Part shown: positions 16,739 through 25,464 of the stretch, piece by piece
Position numbering within the stretch: position 1 is the stretch's first letter
Layout of the letters: each line of letters begins with the position of its first letter
Assembly: GCA_024645245.1 (NCBI GenBank)
Contig: JAHEBN010000011.1
Span: 1-44,907, forward strand
DNA from: Jiulongibacter sp.
GTDB lineage: Bacteria > Bacteroidota > Bacteroidia > Cytophagales > Spirosomataceae
Reading direction: 5' to 3'
DNA length: 44,907 nucleotides
Translations under genes and position numbers: made by a program
The notes under the pieces: model-generated
The model's input: only the letters and a program-made list of their open reading frames with translations
Database searches by the model: none
What the model was told of the DNA's origin: nothing

Positions 16739-19419
16739 TGAATCACAATGTAAGAGATTACAAGCGTTTTGATGTGCAGGCTATTCATTTCATGCGTGAT
16801 CAATACGCCGGAGATAAATTAATGCGAAATGATAATGGCGTATTTAAAGATGTAAGTGCCGAAGCTGGTATAAAAGGTACACCCATCGGCTTTGGCCTGG
16901 GTATCAATGTATCTGATCTCAACGGAGATAATTGGCCGGATATTTACATTTCAAACGACTATCTGGAAGGCGATTACCTCTATATAAATCAAAAGGACGG
17001 GACTTTTTCCGACGATATAAAGGATCATGTGGATCACACCAGTTATTTCAGTATGGGCAATGATGTGGCCGATATTAATAACGATGCATTACCTGATATT
17101 TTTACGAGTGACATGCTTCCGGAAGATAATAAACGCCAAAAATTACTCTTTGGACCCGATAATTATGAAGGCTATTTGTCCATGCTTCGCAATGAATTTC
17201 ATCCGGAAATCATGCGAAATATGCTGCATGTTAATGAAGGAAACGGCAGGTATGCCGAGATTGGTCAGCTTGCGGGAATTTCTAATACGGATTGGAGCTG
17301 GTCGCCTCTTTTGGCCGATTACGATAATGATGGCTTTAAGGATTTGTTTATTACAAATGGCTATTTACGCGATTATACCAATAATGATTTTATTAAGTTT
17401 TATTCAGAACAACGGTCCGAAGGAAAGGACAATGTACTCGAAATAATCAATAAAATGCCTTCCAGTAAAGTTTCGAGTTATATTTTTAGGAATAAGGGTG
17501 ATCTTACTTTCGAGAATATGCAGGCGAAATGGGGGATATCTGAGAAAAACATTTCGAATGGAGCAGTTTATGCCGATCTGGACAATGACGGCGATCTGGA
17601 AATTATTACAAACAACCTGAACGAACCTGCTTCCATTTTTAAAAATACCCTGAATGAAAAAGAAGAGCCAAAAAATTACATTTCTGTAAAATTGGAAGGA
17701 AAACCTGCCGAAATTCTGAATACTAAAATAAAAGTGAGAACAGCTTCTGGAGTTCAGTTTCGTGAATTTTCTCCCAATCACGGTTTCCAAAGCTCGTATT
17801 CAGGTCCTCAATATTTCGGCTTGGGTTCGCAATCAAGCGTGGAATCCATAGAAGTAGAGTATCCAAATGGACAATCGCAAACAATTAAAAATCCGGCAAT
17901 AAATCAGATTTTGGAGATAAAATATAAGCCATCGGAAATTCCGGTAAGGGGGCTGGATAATACAATTTTTACGGAGAGTTCGATTACTGAATTGATGCAC
18001 GGACAAATGCCACTGAATGATTTTAGCCGGCAGATTTTATTGCCTTGGATGTATTCTTATCAGGGCCCTTGCCTGGCTAAAGCTGACGTAAATAAAGATG
18101 GTATCGAAGACTTTTATATGGGTGGTGGAAAAGGATTTCCCGGAAAATTGATGTTGGGTAAACCGGCTGGGGGATATGTATCTACCAACGAGGCTGTACT
18201 TAAACAATGGGAACTTTGTACTGATACCGACGCTGTATTTTTTGATTCTGATAGCGATGGTGATCTCGATTTGTACGTAACAGGTGGTGGATATGAATAT
18301 TTACCCAACGACCTGCTTTTGCAAAACAGACTATATTTGAATGATGGAAAAGGAAATTTCACCAAAACAGATGATGCCTTTCCTGCAGACTTATTTGCCG
18401 ATTCCTGTGTTGAATTGATCGATTTTGATAACGATGGCGATCAGGATGTGTTTGTAGGTGGGTCGGTTTTGCCTACCGGATATCCGATGTTTAATCCTTC
18501 TCGCTTTTACTGTAACGATAAAGGCCATTTTACCAGCGTTAGTCCCGAGCTTTTTTCAGGTTTGGGAATCATTAAGGACGCCGTGAAAATCGATTATAAC
18601 GAAGACGGGCTATTTGATTTGATCACGGCAGGCGAGTGGACCGGAATAACAGTTTTTAAAAATACGGGCAAAAATTTCGATATAGACCACGAGGCAATTA
18701 GTTCTGGTTCCGGCCTTTGGCAAAATTTAAGCATAGGAGATTTTGACAGGGATGGTGACGCTGATTTACTGGCCGGTAATTTAGGAGAAAACAGTCAGCT
18801 ATGTGCGAGTTCCACAGAGCCGCTGAGTCTTTATGTAGCAGATTATGATCAGAATGGGCGACTGGATCCGATTTTATCTTGTTTCATTCAAAATAAAAAT
18901 CACCCTTTTTACAGCAGGGATGAAATTCTGGATCAATTATCTCCACTTCGAAAAGTTTATAATTCGTATGAGTCGTATTCCGACCAAACGATAGATGATG
19001 TACTGAAAAATTTCAAAGATATAAAACCGGAAATATTAAAAGTAAGTGATTTACGGACCAAATTATTTATTAACGAGTCGGGCAAATTTGTGGAAAAGCC
19101 ACTTCCAGTAATTATTCAGAGTTCGCCGGTTTATGCTATGTTACCATTTGATGTAAATGGAGATGGTTTTCTGGATTTTATTGCTGCAGGTAATAACTGG
19201 CACACCCGGGTGAGATTGGGTAATATTTCGGCAAATCACGGACAGGTTTACCTGAATGATGGCAAAGGAAATTTCTCTTATCTGCCTCAGTACAAGAGTG
19301 GTATTAGTGTGATCGGCGAAACCCGTTCAATCCTAAAAGTGAATAATGATTTGCTTTTCGGTAGAAATGGTGATTATGTAAAATCATATCAATTAACAAA
19401 ATCTAAAGACCATTTATAG
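16738..19419 (+). CDS. C-terminal part of frameshifted CRTAC1-like VCBS/ASPIC-UnbV protein
   Basis: This 893-residue frame continues the gene begun at 16187. Together they would give about 1084 residues, matching the 1086-residue paralog at 102-3362. It carries VCBS blades (DLDNDGDLEIITNN, DFDNDGDQDVFVGG), the shared segment GDKLMRNDNG near its start, and an ASPIC/UnbV-like domain (NHGFQSSYSGPQYFGLG). On its own it lacks a signal peptide and would stay in the cytoplasm, so it is probably non-functional unless the frameshift is an artefact or suppressed. Its position after SusC/SusD suggests an accessory surface lipoprotein role; this is inference. Confidence 0.82.
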   Translation: MNHNVRDYKRFDVQAIHFMRDQYAGDKLMRNDNGVFKDVSAEAGIKGTPIGFGLGINVSDLNGDNWPDIYISNDYLEGDYLYINQKDGTFSDDIKDHVDHTSYFSMGNDVADINNDALPDIFTSDMLPEDNKRQKLLFGPDNYEGYLSMLRNEFHPEIMRNMLHVNEGNGRYAEIGQLAGISNTDWSWSPLLADYDNDGFKDLFITNGYLRDYTNNDFIKFYSEQRSEGKDNVLEIINKMPSSKVSSYIFRNKGDLTFENMQAKWGISEKNISNGAVYADLDNDGDLEIITNNLNEPASIFKNTLNEKEEPKNYISVKLEGKPAEILNTKIKVRTASGVQFREFSPNHGFQSSYSGPQYFGLGSQSSVESIEVEYPNGQSQTIKNPAINQILEIKYKPSEIPVRGLDNTIFTESSITELMHGQMPLNDFSRQILLPWMYSYQGPCLAKADVNKDGIEDFYMGGGKGFPGKLMLGKPAGGYVSTNEAVLKQWELCTDTDAVFFDSDSDGDLDLYVTGGGYEYLPNDLLLQNRLYLNDGKGNFTKTDDAFPADLFADSCVELIDFDNDGDQDVFVGGSVLPTGYPMFNPSRFYCNDKGHFTSVSPELFSGLGIIKDAVKIDYNEDGLFDLITAGEWTGITVFKNTGKNFDIDHEAISSGSGLWQNLSIGDFDRDGDADLLAGNLGENSQLCASSTEPLSLYVADYDQNGRLDPILSCFIQNKNHPFYSRDEILDQLSPLRKVYNSYESYSDQTIDDVLKNFKDIKPEILKVSDLRTKLFINESGKFVEKPLPVIIQSSPVYAMLPFDVNGDGFLDFIAAGNNWHTRVRLGNISANHGQVYLNDGKGNFSYLPQYKSGISVIGETRSILKVNNDLLFGRNGDYVKSYQLTKSKDHL

Positions 19420-19471
19420 GTATAATTTATAGATTTTTATTTCAACAATATTCAACCCTAACTTATTCAAA

Positions 19472-20554
19472 ATGAAAAGATTATTAGTCTTTATTTTATT
19501 GGCATTTTTAGGCAAAAGCCTTTTTGCTCAAAACCTGAGAATTGGCATTGCAGGAATGTCACACGACCATGTTTTTCAAATTCTTAATAATGCCCACAGA
19601 CCGGGAATTGAAATTGTGGGTTTTGCAGAACCGGATAAGGAACTGGCTATGAAATACCTGAAAAGAGCCAATTTGCCGGAAAGTCTTTGGTATGCAAGCA
19701 TAGATGAAATGATTGCTAGAGCAAAGCCTACTGCAGTATGTGCTTTCGGATCGGTATTCGATCACCTGGAAGTGGTTCAGAAGGCAGCTCCGGCCGGAAT
19801 TCATGTTATGGTAGAAAAGCCTCTCGCGGTAAATATGGAGCATGCATTAAAAATGGAAGAATTAGCCAAAAAGAATGGAATCCATCTACTTACAAATTAT
19901 GAAACCACCTGGTATGCCAGCGATTATGCCGCGATGGATATAATTGAAAAAGGTGAAATTGGCGAGCTGAGAAAAATTGTGGTACACGATGGACATGCCG
20001 GTCCACGGGAAATTGGAGTTACGGACAAATTTTTCGAATGGCTTACTGATCCGGTACTCAATGGCGGAGGTGCGATCATTGACTTTGGCTGCTATGGAGC
20101 CGATTTAAGTACCTGGCTTATGCAGGGTGAAGAACCGCTATCTGTAACCGCGACTACTCAAACTTTTAAACCGGAGATATATCCGAAAGTAGATGATGAA
20201 GCCAATATTATTGTTACTTATCCTTCGGCTGTTACCATTATTCAAGCATCCTGGAATTGGCCTTTTGATCGAAAGGATATGGAAATTTACGGCAAATCAG
20301 GTTATATCTTTTCGGATAAAACCTTACAAATGAAAGTAAGAAAAGGGGAAAGGAATGCAAAAGAAAATCTGGTGACAATAGATACACTTTCCAGCCCTAA
20401 TAATGATCCTTTCAGTTATTTAGCAGCTGTGATTCGTGGCGAAATTAATCCTGCAGGCTCTCCTTCTTCTTTAGAAATTAATATGACTGCCATGAAAATT
20501 CTGGATGCGGCTGTTAAATCTTCAAAAGAAGGCAAAACTATTTATTTTAAGTGA
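19472..20554 (+). CDS. Exported Gfo/Idh/MocA-family oxidoreductase
   Basis: This 360-residue protein is a dinucleotide-dependent oxidoreductase of the Gfo/Idh/MocA family. The Rossmann start is LRIGIAGMSHDH. The conserved Lys motif is VEKPLAVNMEHA. The C-terminal domain has GGGAIIDFGCYGADLSTW, with Tyr where many relatives have His. A hydrophobic N-terminus ending LFAQ looks like a Sec signal peptide and has no twin-arginine pair (it begins MKRLL). It lies 52 bp after the VCBS gene in the same direction and probably belongs to the same unit. The likely substrate is a sugar or sugar derivative. Export of a cofactor-dependent enzyme by this route is unusual. Confidence 0.87.
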   Translation: MKRLLVFILLAFLGKSLFAQNLRIGIAGMSHDHVFQILNNAHRPGIEIVGFAEPDKELAMKYLKRANLPESLWYASIDEMIARAKPTAVCAFGSVFDHLEVVQKAAPAGIHVMVEKPLAVNMEHALKMEELAKKNGIHLLTNYETTWYASDYAAMDIIEKGEIGELRKIVVHDGHAGPREIGVTDKFFEWLTDPVLNGGGAIIDFGCYGADLSTWLMQGEEPLSVTATTQTFKPEIYPKVDDEANIIVTYPSAVTIIQASWNWPFDRKDMEIYGKSGYIFSDKTLQMKVRKGERNAKENLVTIDTLSSPNNDPFSYLAAVIRGEINPAGSPSSLEINMTAMKILDAAVKSSKEGKTIYFK

Positions 20555-20669
20555 TTGGTTTTCGTATGTAAAAGCCACCCTTTGTCCACCGAGCGAATGC
20601 TTTCAAGTAAAGAATTTGAACTTTAGTATTAAAAACAGGACGATTTCACAATAAAAAATTAAATTTTTC

Positions 20670-20700
20670 TTGCTCAATTCAGCTTCAGGTTTTACGTTTG
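20670..20700 (+). promoter_or_regulatory. Bacteroidota-type promoter of the efflux operon
   Basis: TACGTTTG at 20693-20700 matches the TAnnTTTG -7 element exactly. A TTG at 20670-20672 lies 20 bp upstream, as expected for the -33 element. It sits 43 bp before the predicted tetR start and just before the palindromic operator. Confidence 0.7.
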
Positions 20701-20708
20701 CAAATGAA

Positions 20709-20724
20709 TTAACCAAATGGTTAA
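20709..20724. promoter_or_regulatory. Palindromic TetR operator
   Basis: TTAACCA-AA-TGGTTAA has perfect 7-bp arms and lies 8 bp downstream of the -7 element and 18 bp before the tetR start. A second, wider pair of AACCA/TGGTT half-sites follows at about 20724-20748. The position fits autorepression of the whole operon by its TetR. Confidence 0.65.
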
Positions 20725-20742
20725 ACCAAAAAGATTAATTAA

Positions 20743-21348
20743 GTGGTTGGAGCCTTGTCTACTGAAGAAAAAATATTAGAAGCAGCAGAAGCCATATTTA
20801 TAAAAGATGGTTACGATGGTGCACGCATGCAAGATATTGCTGATCGGGCAGAAATTAATAAAGCCATGCTTCACTATTATTTTCGCTCTAAAGACCAATT
20901 GTTTGAGCGGGTTTTTAATGAAAAAGCCAAATTCTTTTTTCCGGAAATTGCCGGTGTTTTTTCCAAAGACAATACTTTTATTGAAAAAATGGAAGAATTT
21001 GTAGAACTCTATATTCACTTTATAAACCAATATCCGTTTATTCCATTTTTTATTATACGCACGATCAATACATCAGGCAAAGAATCTTTTATCGAAAAAT
21101 TACCTTTCAAAGATTCTCTGGCTCCTCCTATTTTCAATAGTTATTTTCAGGATAGTCAAAAAGGATTGGTTGCCGAGATTAATCCATTGCAATTTGTATT
21201 GTCCGTAATTGGCATGTGCATATTTCCATTTCTTGGCCGACCTATTTTGCAGCATGCATTTGACTTAAAACCGGAGCAATTTACCGAACTGATGGAGTTG
21301 AGAATTAATGAATTGAAAATCTATATCCGAAAGATTTTAACACCTTAA
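20743..21348 (+). CDS. TetR/AcrR-family transcriptional regulator
   Basis: The product of about 200 residues has a classic TetR helix-turn-helix (MQDIADRAEINKAMLHYYF, about residues 27-45) and a divergent ligand-binding C-terminal half. The start is GTG at 20743 or, equally plausible, TTG at 20755; no ATG fits. It is the first gene of an efflux operon, 3 bp before tolC, with a promoter and palindrome directly upstream. It probably represses the operon until an inducer binds. The ligand is unknown. Confidence 0.9.
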   Translation: MVGALSTEEKILEAAEAIFIKDGYDGARMQDIADRAEINKAMLHYYFRSKDQLFERVFNEKAKFFFPEIAGVFSKDNTFIEKMEEFVELYIHFINQYPFIPFFIIRTINTSGKESFIEKLPFKDSLAPPIFNSYFQDSQKGLVAEINPLQFVLSVIGMCIFPFLGRPILQHAFDLKPEQFTELMELRINELKIYIRKILTP

Positions 21349-21351
21349 TAC

Positions 21352-22614
21352 ATGAGAAGATATTATTTACTAATAGGAATAATTATTGGCATTTTGCCGG
21401 TGAAAGCCCAACAAATTACGCTGGAGTCTTTAATTCAAAAAGCCCGTTGGAATAGTCCGCAGCAGGCTCAAAATGGACTTATTGCAGATGCCACCAAAGC
21501 AAAAATAAAAGAATTGTCGGGTTCATACTTGCCACAGGCATCACTTGGCGGGCAGGCCACTTGGCAATCGGATGTGACCAGCATAAATATAAGTTTGCCC
21601 AATGTAAATATTCTTCCGCCGCCAAAAGATCAGTATAAGTTTACGTTGGATCTTACTCAAAATATTTACGACGGCGGCCTTACGGCCCGTCAGAAAGAAC
21701 TGGCCGAAGCTTCAAAAAGTGTGGAAGAATCTCGTGTAGCAACCGACTTGCAACAAATTGATGAACAAGTAAGTAACTTGTATTTTGGAGTTTTGCTTGC
21801 TTCCAAACAAGCAGCCAATTCCGAAATTATGTTGAATGAAATTAATCAACGCATTGAAAAAAGTAAGGCTGCCGTAGATAATGGAGTGGCAATCCGAAGT
21901 CAGTTGCTTAATCTTCAGGCCAAAAAACTGGAACTTGAACAATTGATCGGTGATTTGAGCAAAAGGCAAAATGCCGCATTGGAGGGACTTTCCATTCTGA
22001 GTGGTGAAAATATATCCAGCATTGAAAATTTCACTGTGCCTGATTTGCCGGAGTATTCGCCTGAAATTAATAACCGGGCAGAGCTGCAATTTTTAAGTGC
22101 ACAGCAGGAGCAATTGCGGGTGAGCGAGGGTTTAGTAAAAGCAAAAGGCCTGCCTAAATTGGGACTATTTGCAACTGGAGGATACGGACGTCCTGCACTG
22201 AATTTTCTGGCTCGTGATTTCAAAACCTATTTTATCGGAGGTGCTCAGTTGAAAGTACCCTTAAGTCAATTTTATACCGGTGCCCAATCCAGCGAAATTC
22301 AGCAATTGAAAATCAATCAGTTGCGATTGGATAAGCAAAAAGAGAACTTTTTGATGGCTACCGAGGTAAGGTATGCTTCCCAAAAAAGGGATATTGAAAG
22401 GCTGAAAAGCCAATTGGTGAATGATGATAAATTGATCGCAATTCGGGAAGAAATCAGGAAAACAGCCGAAGCTCAATTGGATAATGGTGTAATTACAGCA
22501 ACTGATTATCTGACAGAATTGGATCAGGAAGATACCGCCAGGCAAAACAAGGCTTTGCACGAAATACAACTTTTACAAGCAAAACAAATCTTAAAACTAT
22601 TGTTGGGTCAATAA
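21352..22614 (+). CDS. TolC-family outer-membrane efflux protein
   Basis: This 420-residue exported protein starts with a Sec signal peptide (ending PVKAQ) and is rich in long alpha-helical heptads (VEESRVATDLQQIDEQVSNLYF; KQNKALHEIQLLQAKQILK near the end). Both features are typical of the TolC periplasmic tunnel. The barrel segments include FTLDLTQNIYDGG and FIGGAQLKVPLSQFYTG, at the usual two repeat positions. It lies between tetR and the membrane-fusion protein gene and is the likely outer-membrane exit duct for the ABC exporter encoded downstream. Confidence 0.9.
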   Translation: MRRYYLLIGIIIGILPVKAQQITLESLIQKARWNSPQQAQNGLIADATKAKIKELSGSYLPQASLGGQATWQSDVTSINISLPNVNILPPPKDQYKFTLDLTQNIYDGGLTARQKELAEASKSVEESRVATDLQQIDEQVSNLYFGVLLASKQAANSEIMLNEINQRIEKSKAAVDNGVAIRSQLLNLQAKKLELEQLIGDLSKRQNAALEGLSILSGENISSIENFTVPDLPEYSPEINNRAELQFLSAQQEQLRVSEGLVKAKGLPKLGLFATGGYGRPALNFLARDFKTYFIGGAQLKVPLSQFYTGAQSSEIQQLKINQLRLDKQKENFLMATEVRYASQKRDIERLKSQLVNDDKLIAIREEIRKTAEAQLDNGVITATDYLTELDQEDTARQNKALHEIQLLQAKQILKLLLGQ

Positions 22615-22624
22615 ATATGCATTT

Positions 22625-23605
22625 ATGAAAAATACAAGTTTGATTTTATCTTCAGCATTATTTCTTTCTTTATGGTCTTGTAAATCAGGAAAGAGTGAGT
22701 CGGATGCCACGGGAGTTTTTGAAGCTACGGAAGTCATAGTTTCGGCAGAAAGTGCCGGTAAAATTCTGCAATTAAATATCGAGGAAGGGGATCAGTTAAC
22801 AGCCGGTACTACCATTGGAGGTGTTGATTGTGAGAACCTCAATCTTCAAAAAGCACAGGTATCTGCCAGTATGGATGCCCTGGCTGCCAAACAAAACAGT
22901 GCAGCTCCGCAAACCGAAATTTTAAAAGAACAGCTTACCTCGCAAAGCAAGCAATTGCTTGTGCAAAAACAACAACTTACTCTTTTGCAAAACGAACAAA
23001 AAAGAGTCAACAATCTGGTGAATGCCCAAGCCGTACCGACCAAACAATTGGATGATATAAACGGCCAGGTGGATGTTCTTAAAAAGCAAATTGACGCCGC
23101 CGAAAGTTTGTTGAATGTAACCCGCCAGCAAATAAAATCTCAGGAACAGCAGATTGCCATAGGAAACAGGGCAGTAATGAGTGAGAAAAAACCGTTAGAA
23201 GAAAGACTGGCTCAAATGGATAATCTGATCGGGAAATGCGATATTGTAAATCCGGTAAACGGAACTGTATTGGTGAAATATGCCGAAGCCAATGAAATGG
23301 CTAGTCCGGGTAAAGCTTTATATAAAATTGCAGATTTGAGCGAAATGATACTTCGTGCTTATATTACTGGTGATCAACTACCTCTTGCCAAAACAGGGCA
23401 AGCAGTAAAAGTATGGGTAGATAATGGCAAGGATGGATTTAAGGAACTATCGGGTACAATTAACTGGATTTCGGATAAAGCGGAATTTACTCCAAAAACT
23501 ATTCAAACCAAAGACGAACGTGCCAATCTGGTTTATGCCATTAAGGTAAAAGTTATAAACGACGGCTTTTTGAAATTGGGAATGTACGGCGAATTGAAAT
23601 TTTAA
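22625..23605 (+). CDS. HlyD/YbhG-like periplasmic adaptor lipoprotein
   Basis: The 326-residue protein has a lipobox (LSLWSC, Cys19) and a biotinyl-lipoyl-like strand pair (VIVSAESAGKILQLNIEEGDQL). A Gln/Lys-rich coiled-coil hairpin follows (about residues 75-200). The second lipoyl half is CDIVNPVNGTVLVKYAEANE, and a beta-barrel region follows it. This is the membrane-fusion adaptor that would link the ABC exporter to TolC. It ends 3 bp before the first ATPase gene. Confidence 0.9.
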   Translation: MKNTSLILSSALFLSLWSCKSGKSESDATGVFEATEVIVSAESAGKILQLNIEEGDQLTAGTTIGGVDCENLNLQKAQVSASMDALAAKQNSAAPQTEILKEQLTSQSKQLLVQKQQLTLLQNEQKRVNNLVNAQAVPTKQLDDINGQVDVLKKQIDAAESLLNVTRQQIKSQEQQIAIGNRAVMSEKKPLEERLAQMDNLIGKCDIVNPVNGTVLVKYAEANEMASPGKALYKIADLSEMILRAYITGDQLPLAKTGQAVKVWVDNGKDGFKELSGTINWISDKAEFTPKTIQTKDERANLVYAIKVKVINDGFLKLGMYGELKF

Positions 23606-23608
23606 ATC

Positions 23609-24538
23609 ATGTCGGGAGTTTCCATAAAAAATATTACCAAAACTTACGAAAAAGGCACGGTGCTGGCACTGGACAATATAAGTCTGGAAGTGGCTCCCGG
23701 AGAATTATTCGGCCTTATTGGCCCGGATGGGGCAGGGAAAACCACGCTTTTTCGAATTCTAACTACTTTATTAATTCCCGACAAAGGTAAGGCTACCGTG
23801 GCTGGTTTTGACGTGGTTACAGACTACGAAGATATCCGGAAAATTGTGGGCTATATGCCAGGTAAATTCTCTCTTTATCAGGATTTAAGTATTGAAGAAA
23901 ACCTGAATTTTTTTGCTACTGTTTTCAAAACAACTTTTGAGGAAAATTACCACCTCATTGAAGATATTTATGTGCAAATAGAGCCATTCAAAAAACGTTT
24001 GGCAGGTGAGCTTTCCGGTGGTATGAAGCAAAAACTCGCTTTGTGCTGTGCCTTAATTCATGAACCCAAAGTGCTGTTTCTGGATGAGCCTACTACTGGT
24101 GTTGATCCCGTTTCGCGAAAAGAATTTTGGGATATGCTCGATCGCTTGAAAGCACGTGGAATCACCATTGTGGTTTCTACACCGTATATGGACGAGGCCA
24201 GTCGTTGCGACAGAATTGCCTTGATACAGAAAGGTAAAATTTTGGAAGTGAATACTTTAGAAAAAATAATTAAAAAAAACAGACAACCTTTATTTGCCAT
24301 TAAGGCACCAAACCGTTATAAGTTAATCAAGGATATCAGGGCTTTTGAAAATACCAACAGTTGTTTTGCATTTGGTGAAGATAATCATGTTTCTTTCAAA
24401 AATGGATCGGAGGGAATGCCGCAACTTTTAAATTACCTGAATGAGAAGGGTTATGAGAATCTGAGTCATAAAGAAGTAGAACCGGATATAGAAGACACGT
24501 TTATTAAGCTAATGCTGGAAACCGAAAATCATGACTGA
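23609..24538 (+). CDS. ABC exporter ATPase, first of a pair (YbhF N-half-like)
   Basis: The 309-residue ATPase has a Walker A motif (GPDGAGKTT), signature LSGGMKQKLALCCAL, and Walker B LFLDEPTTGVDP. These are typical of DrrA/YbhF-type exporters. About 80 C-terminal residues extend beyond the nucleotide-binding domain. Its last 8 bases overlap the next ATPase gene, so the two are probably translated together and pair as a heterodimer. It would power the two ABC-2 permeases encoded downstream. Confidence 0.92.
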   Translation: MSGVSIKNITKTYEKGTVLALDNISLEVAPGELFGLIGPDGAGKTTLFRILTTLLIPDKGKATVAGFDVVTDYEDIRKIVGYMPGKFSLYQDLSIEENLNFFATVFKTTFEENYHLIEDIYVQIEPFKKRLAGELSGGMKQKLALCCALIHEPKVLFLDEPTTGVDPVSRKEFWDMLDRLKARGITIVVSTPYMDEASRCDRIALIQKGKILEVNTLEKIIKKNRQPLFAIKAPNRYKLIKDIRAFENTNSCFAFGEDNHVSFKNGSEGMPQLLNYLNEKGYENLSHKEVEPDIEDTFIKLMLETENHD

Positions 24539-25274
24539 AACCGTAATACATACCGACAAGCTTACCCGTAAATTCGGAGATTTTGTGGCTGTTGACGCTA
24601 TCAGTTTTGATGTGAAAGCAGGTGAAATATTTGGGTTTTTAGGGGCAAATGGTGCCGGAAAAACTACGGCCATGCGAATACTCTGTGGATTGCTTTCGCC
24701 TACCTCGGGCGAAGCAACGGTAGCCGGGTACGATGTATATAAACAAAATGAAGAAATCAAAAAGCATATTGGCTACATGAGTCAAAAGTTTTCACTTTAT
24801 GAAAACCTGACAGTGAAGGAAAATATCCGCTTTTTTGGCGGTATTTATGGTATTCCCAGAAAAGAGTTGCTGGAAAAATCTAATGAACTGATTGAAAGAT
24901 TAGGGCTTACATCAGAAGCGGATAAGTTAGTGGGTTCTTTGCCTTTGGGTTGGAAACAAAAGATTTCCTTTTCCACTGCCATTTTGCACGAGCCTAAAAT
25001 AGTCTTTCTGGATGAGCCCACGGGTGGTGTTGATCCCATTACCAGGCGTCAGTTTTGGGATATGATTTACGAAGCTGCGGATAGAGGAATTACCATTTTC
25101 GTAACTACCCATTATATGGATGAAGCCGAGTATTGCGACCGGGTTTCTATAATGGTTGACGGTGCCATTGCGGCCTTGGATAAGCCATCGGAAATGAAAA
25201 AGACTTTTGGAGCGGAGGATATGAATGGTGTGTTTTTGCAATTGGCCAGGAATGCGAAGAGGGGGGAGGGTTGA
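24531..25274 (+). CDS. ABC exporter ATPase, second of a pair (YbhF C-half-like)
   Basis: The 247-residue ATPase has Walker A (GANGAGKTT) and Walker B (IVFLDEPTGGVDP). The usual LSGG signature is replaced by SLPLGWKQK, as I recall for the C-terminal half of YbhF-type double ATPases. Together with the preceding gene it corresponds to a YbhF-like protein split in two. It starts within the previous gene (8-bp overlap) and is followed by a 190-bp repeat-bearing gap before the permeases. Confidence 0.92.
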   Translation: MTETVIHTDKLTRKFGDFVAVDAISFDVKAGEIFGFLGANGAGKTTAMRILCGLLSPTSGEATVAGYDVYKQNEEIKKHIGYMSQKFSLYENLTVKENIRFFGGIYGIPRKELLEKSNELIERLGLTSEADKLVGSLPLGWKQKISFSTAILHEPKIVFLDEPTGGVDPITRRQFWDMIYEAADRGITIFVTTHYMDEAEYCDRVSIMVDGAIAALDKPSEMKKTFGAEDMNGVFLQLARNAKRGEG

Positions 25275-25280
25275 GTTTTT

Positions 25281-25330
25281 AAAGTTCTAAGGTTCAAAGT
25301 TCAAGGTTCAAAAGTTCAAGGTTCAAGGTT
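25281..25330. repeat. Short tandem GTTCAAGG-type repeat
   Basis: Between the ATPase and permease genes lies a run of degenerate units of about 7-8 bases based on GTTCAA(G/A). It begins AAGTTCTAAGG and ends TTCAAGGTT. It is non-coding, lies inside an otherwise tight operon, and has no CRISPR-like spacer structure. Its function is unknown. Confidence 0.75.
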
Positions 25331-25464
25331 TTTTTGTTTATGTTTTATGGTTGTCAAGTAGTAAAGTTATCAAGTCGTCAGGTTTTTTAGTTTACAGGTT
25401 GTTTCGTTTTATGGTTTAAAAATAAGCTTTAGCTAAGTTTTGCAGGGCTTTAAGGATAGTTGTA

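Noticed and set aside
16725-16745. Programmed ribosomal frameshift in the CRTAC1-like gene
   Set aside because: No slippery heptamer or downstream structure is evident, and the intact paralog has no such site, so mutation or sequencing error is simpler.
17404-17790. Long antisense open frames inside the VCBS, SusC, TolC and ABC genes
   Set aside because: They are on the opposite strand or in other frames of well-supported genes and show no family motifs or start context.
25281-25330. CRISPR array
   Set aside because: Repeat units are only 7-8 bases, degenerate and without unique spacers, and no cas genes are present.
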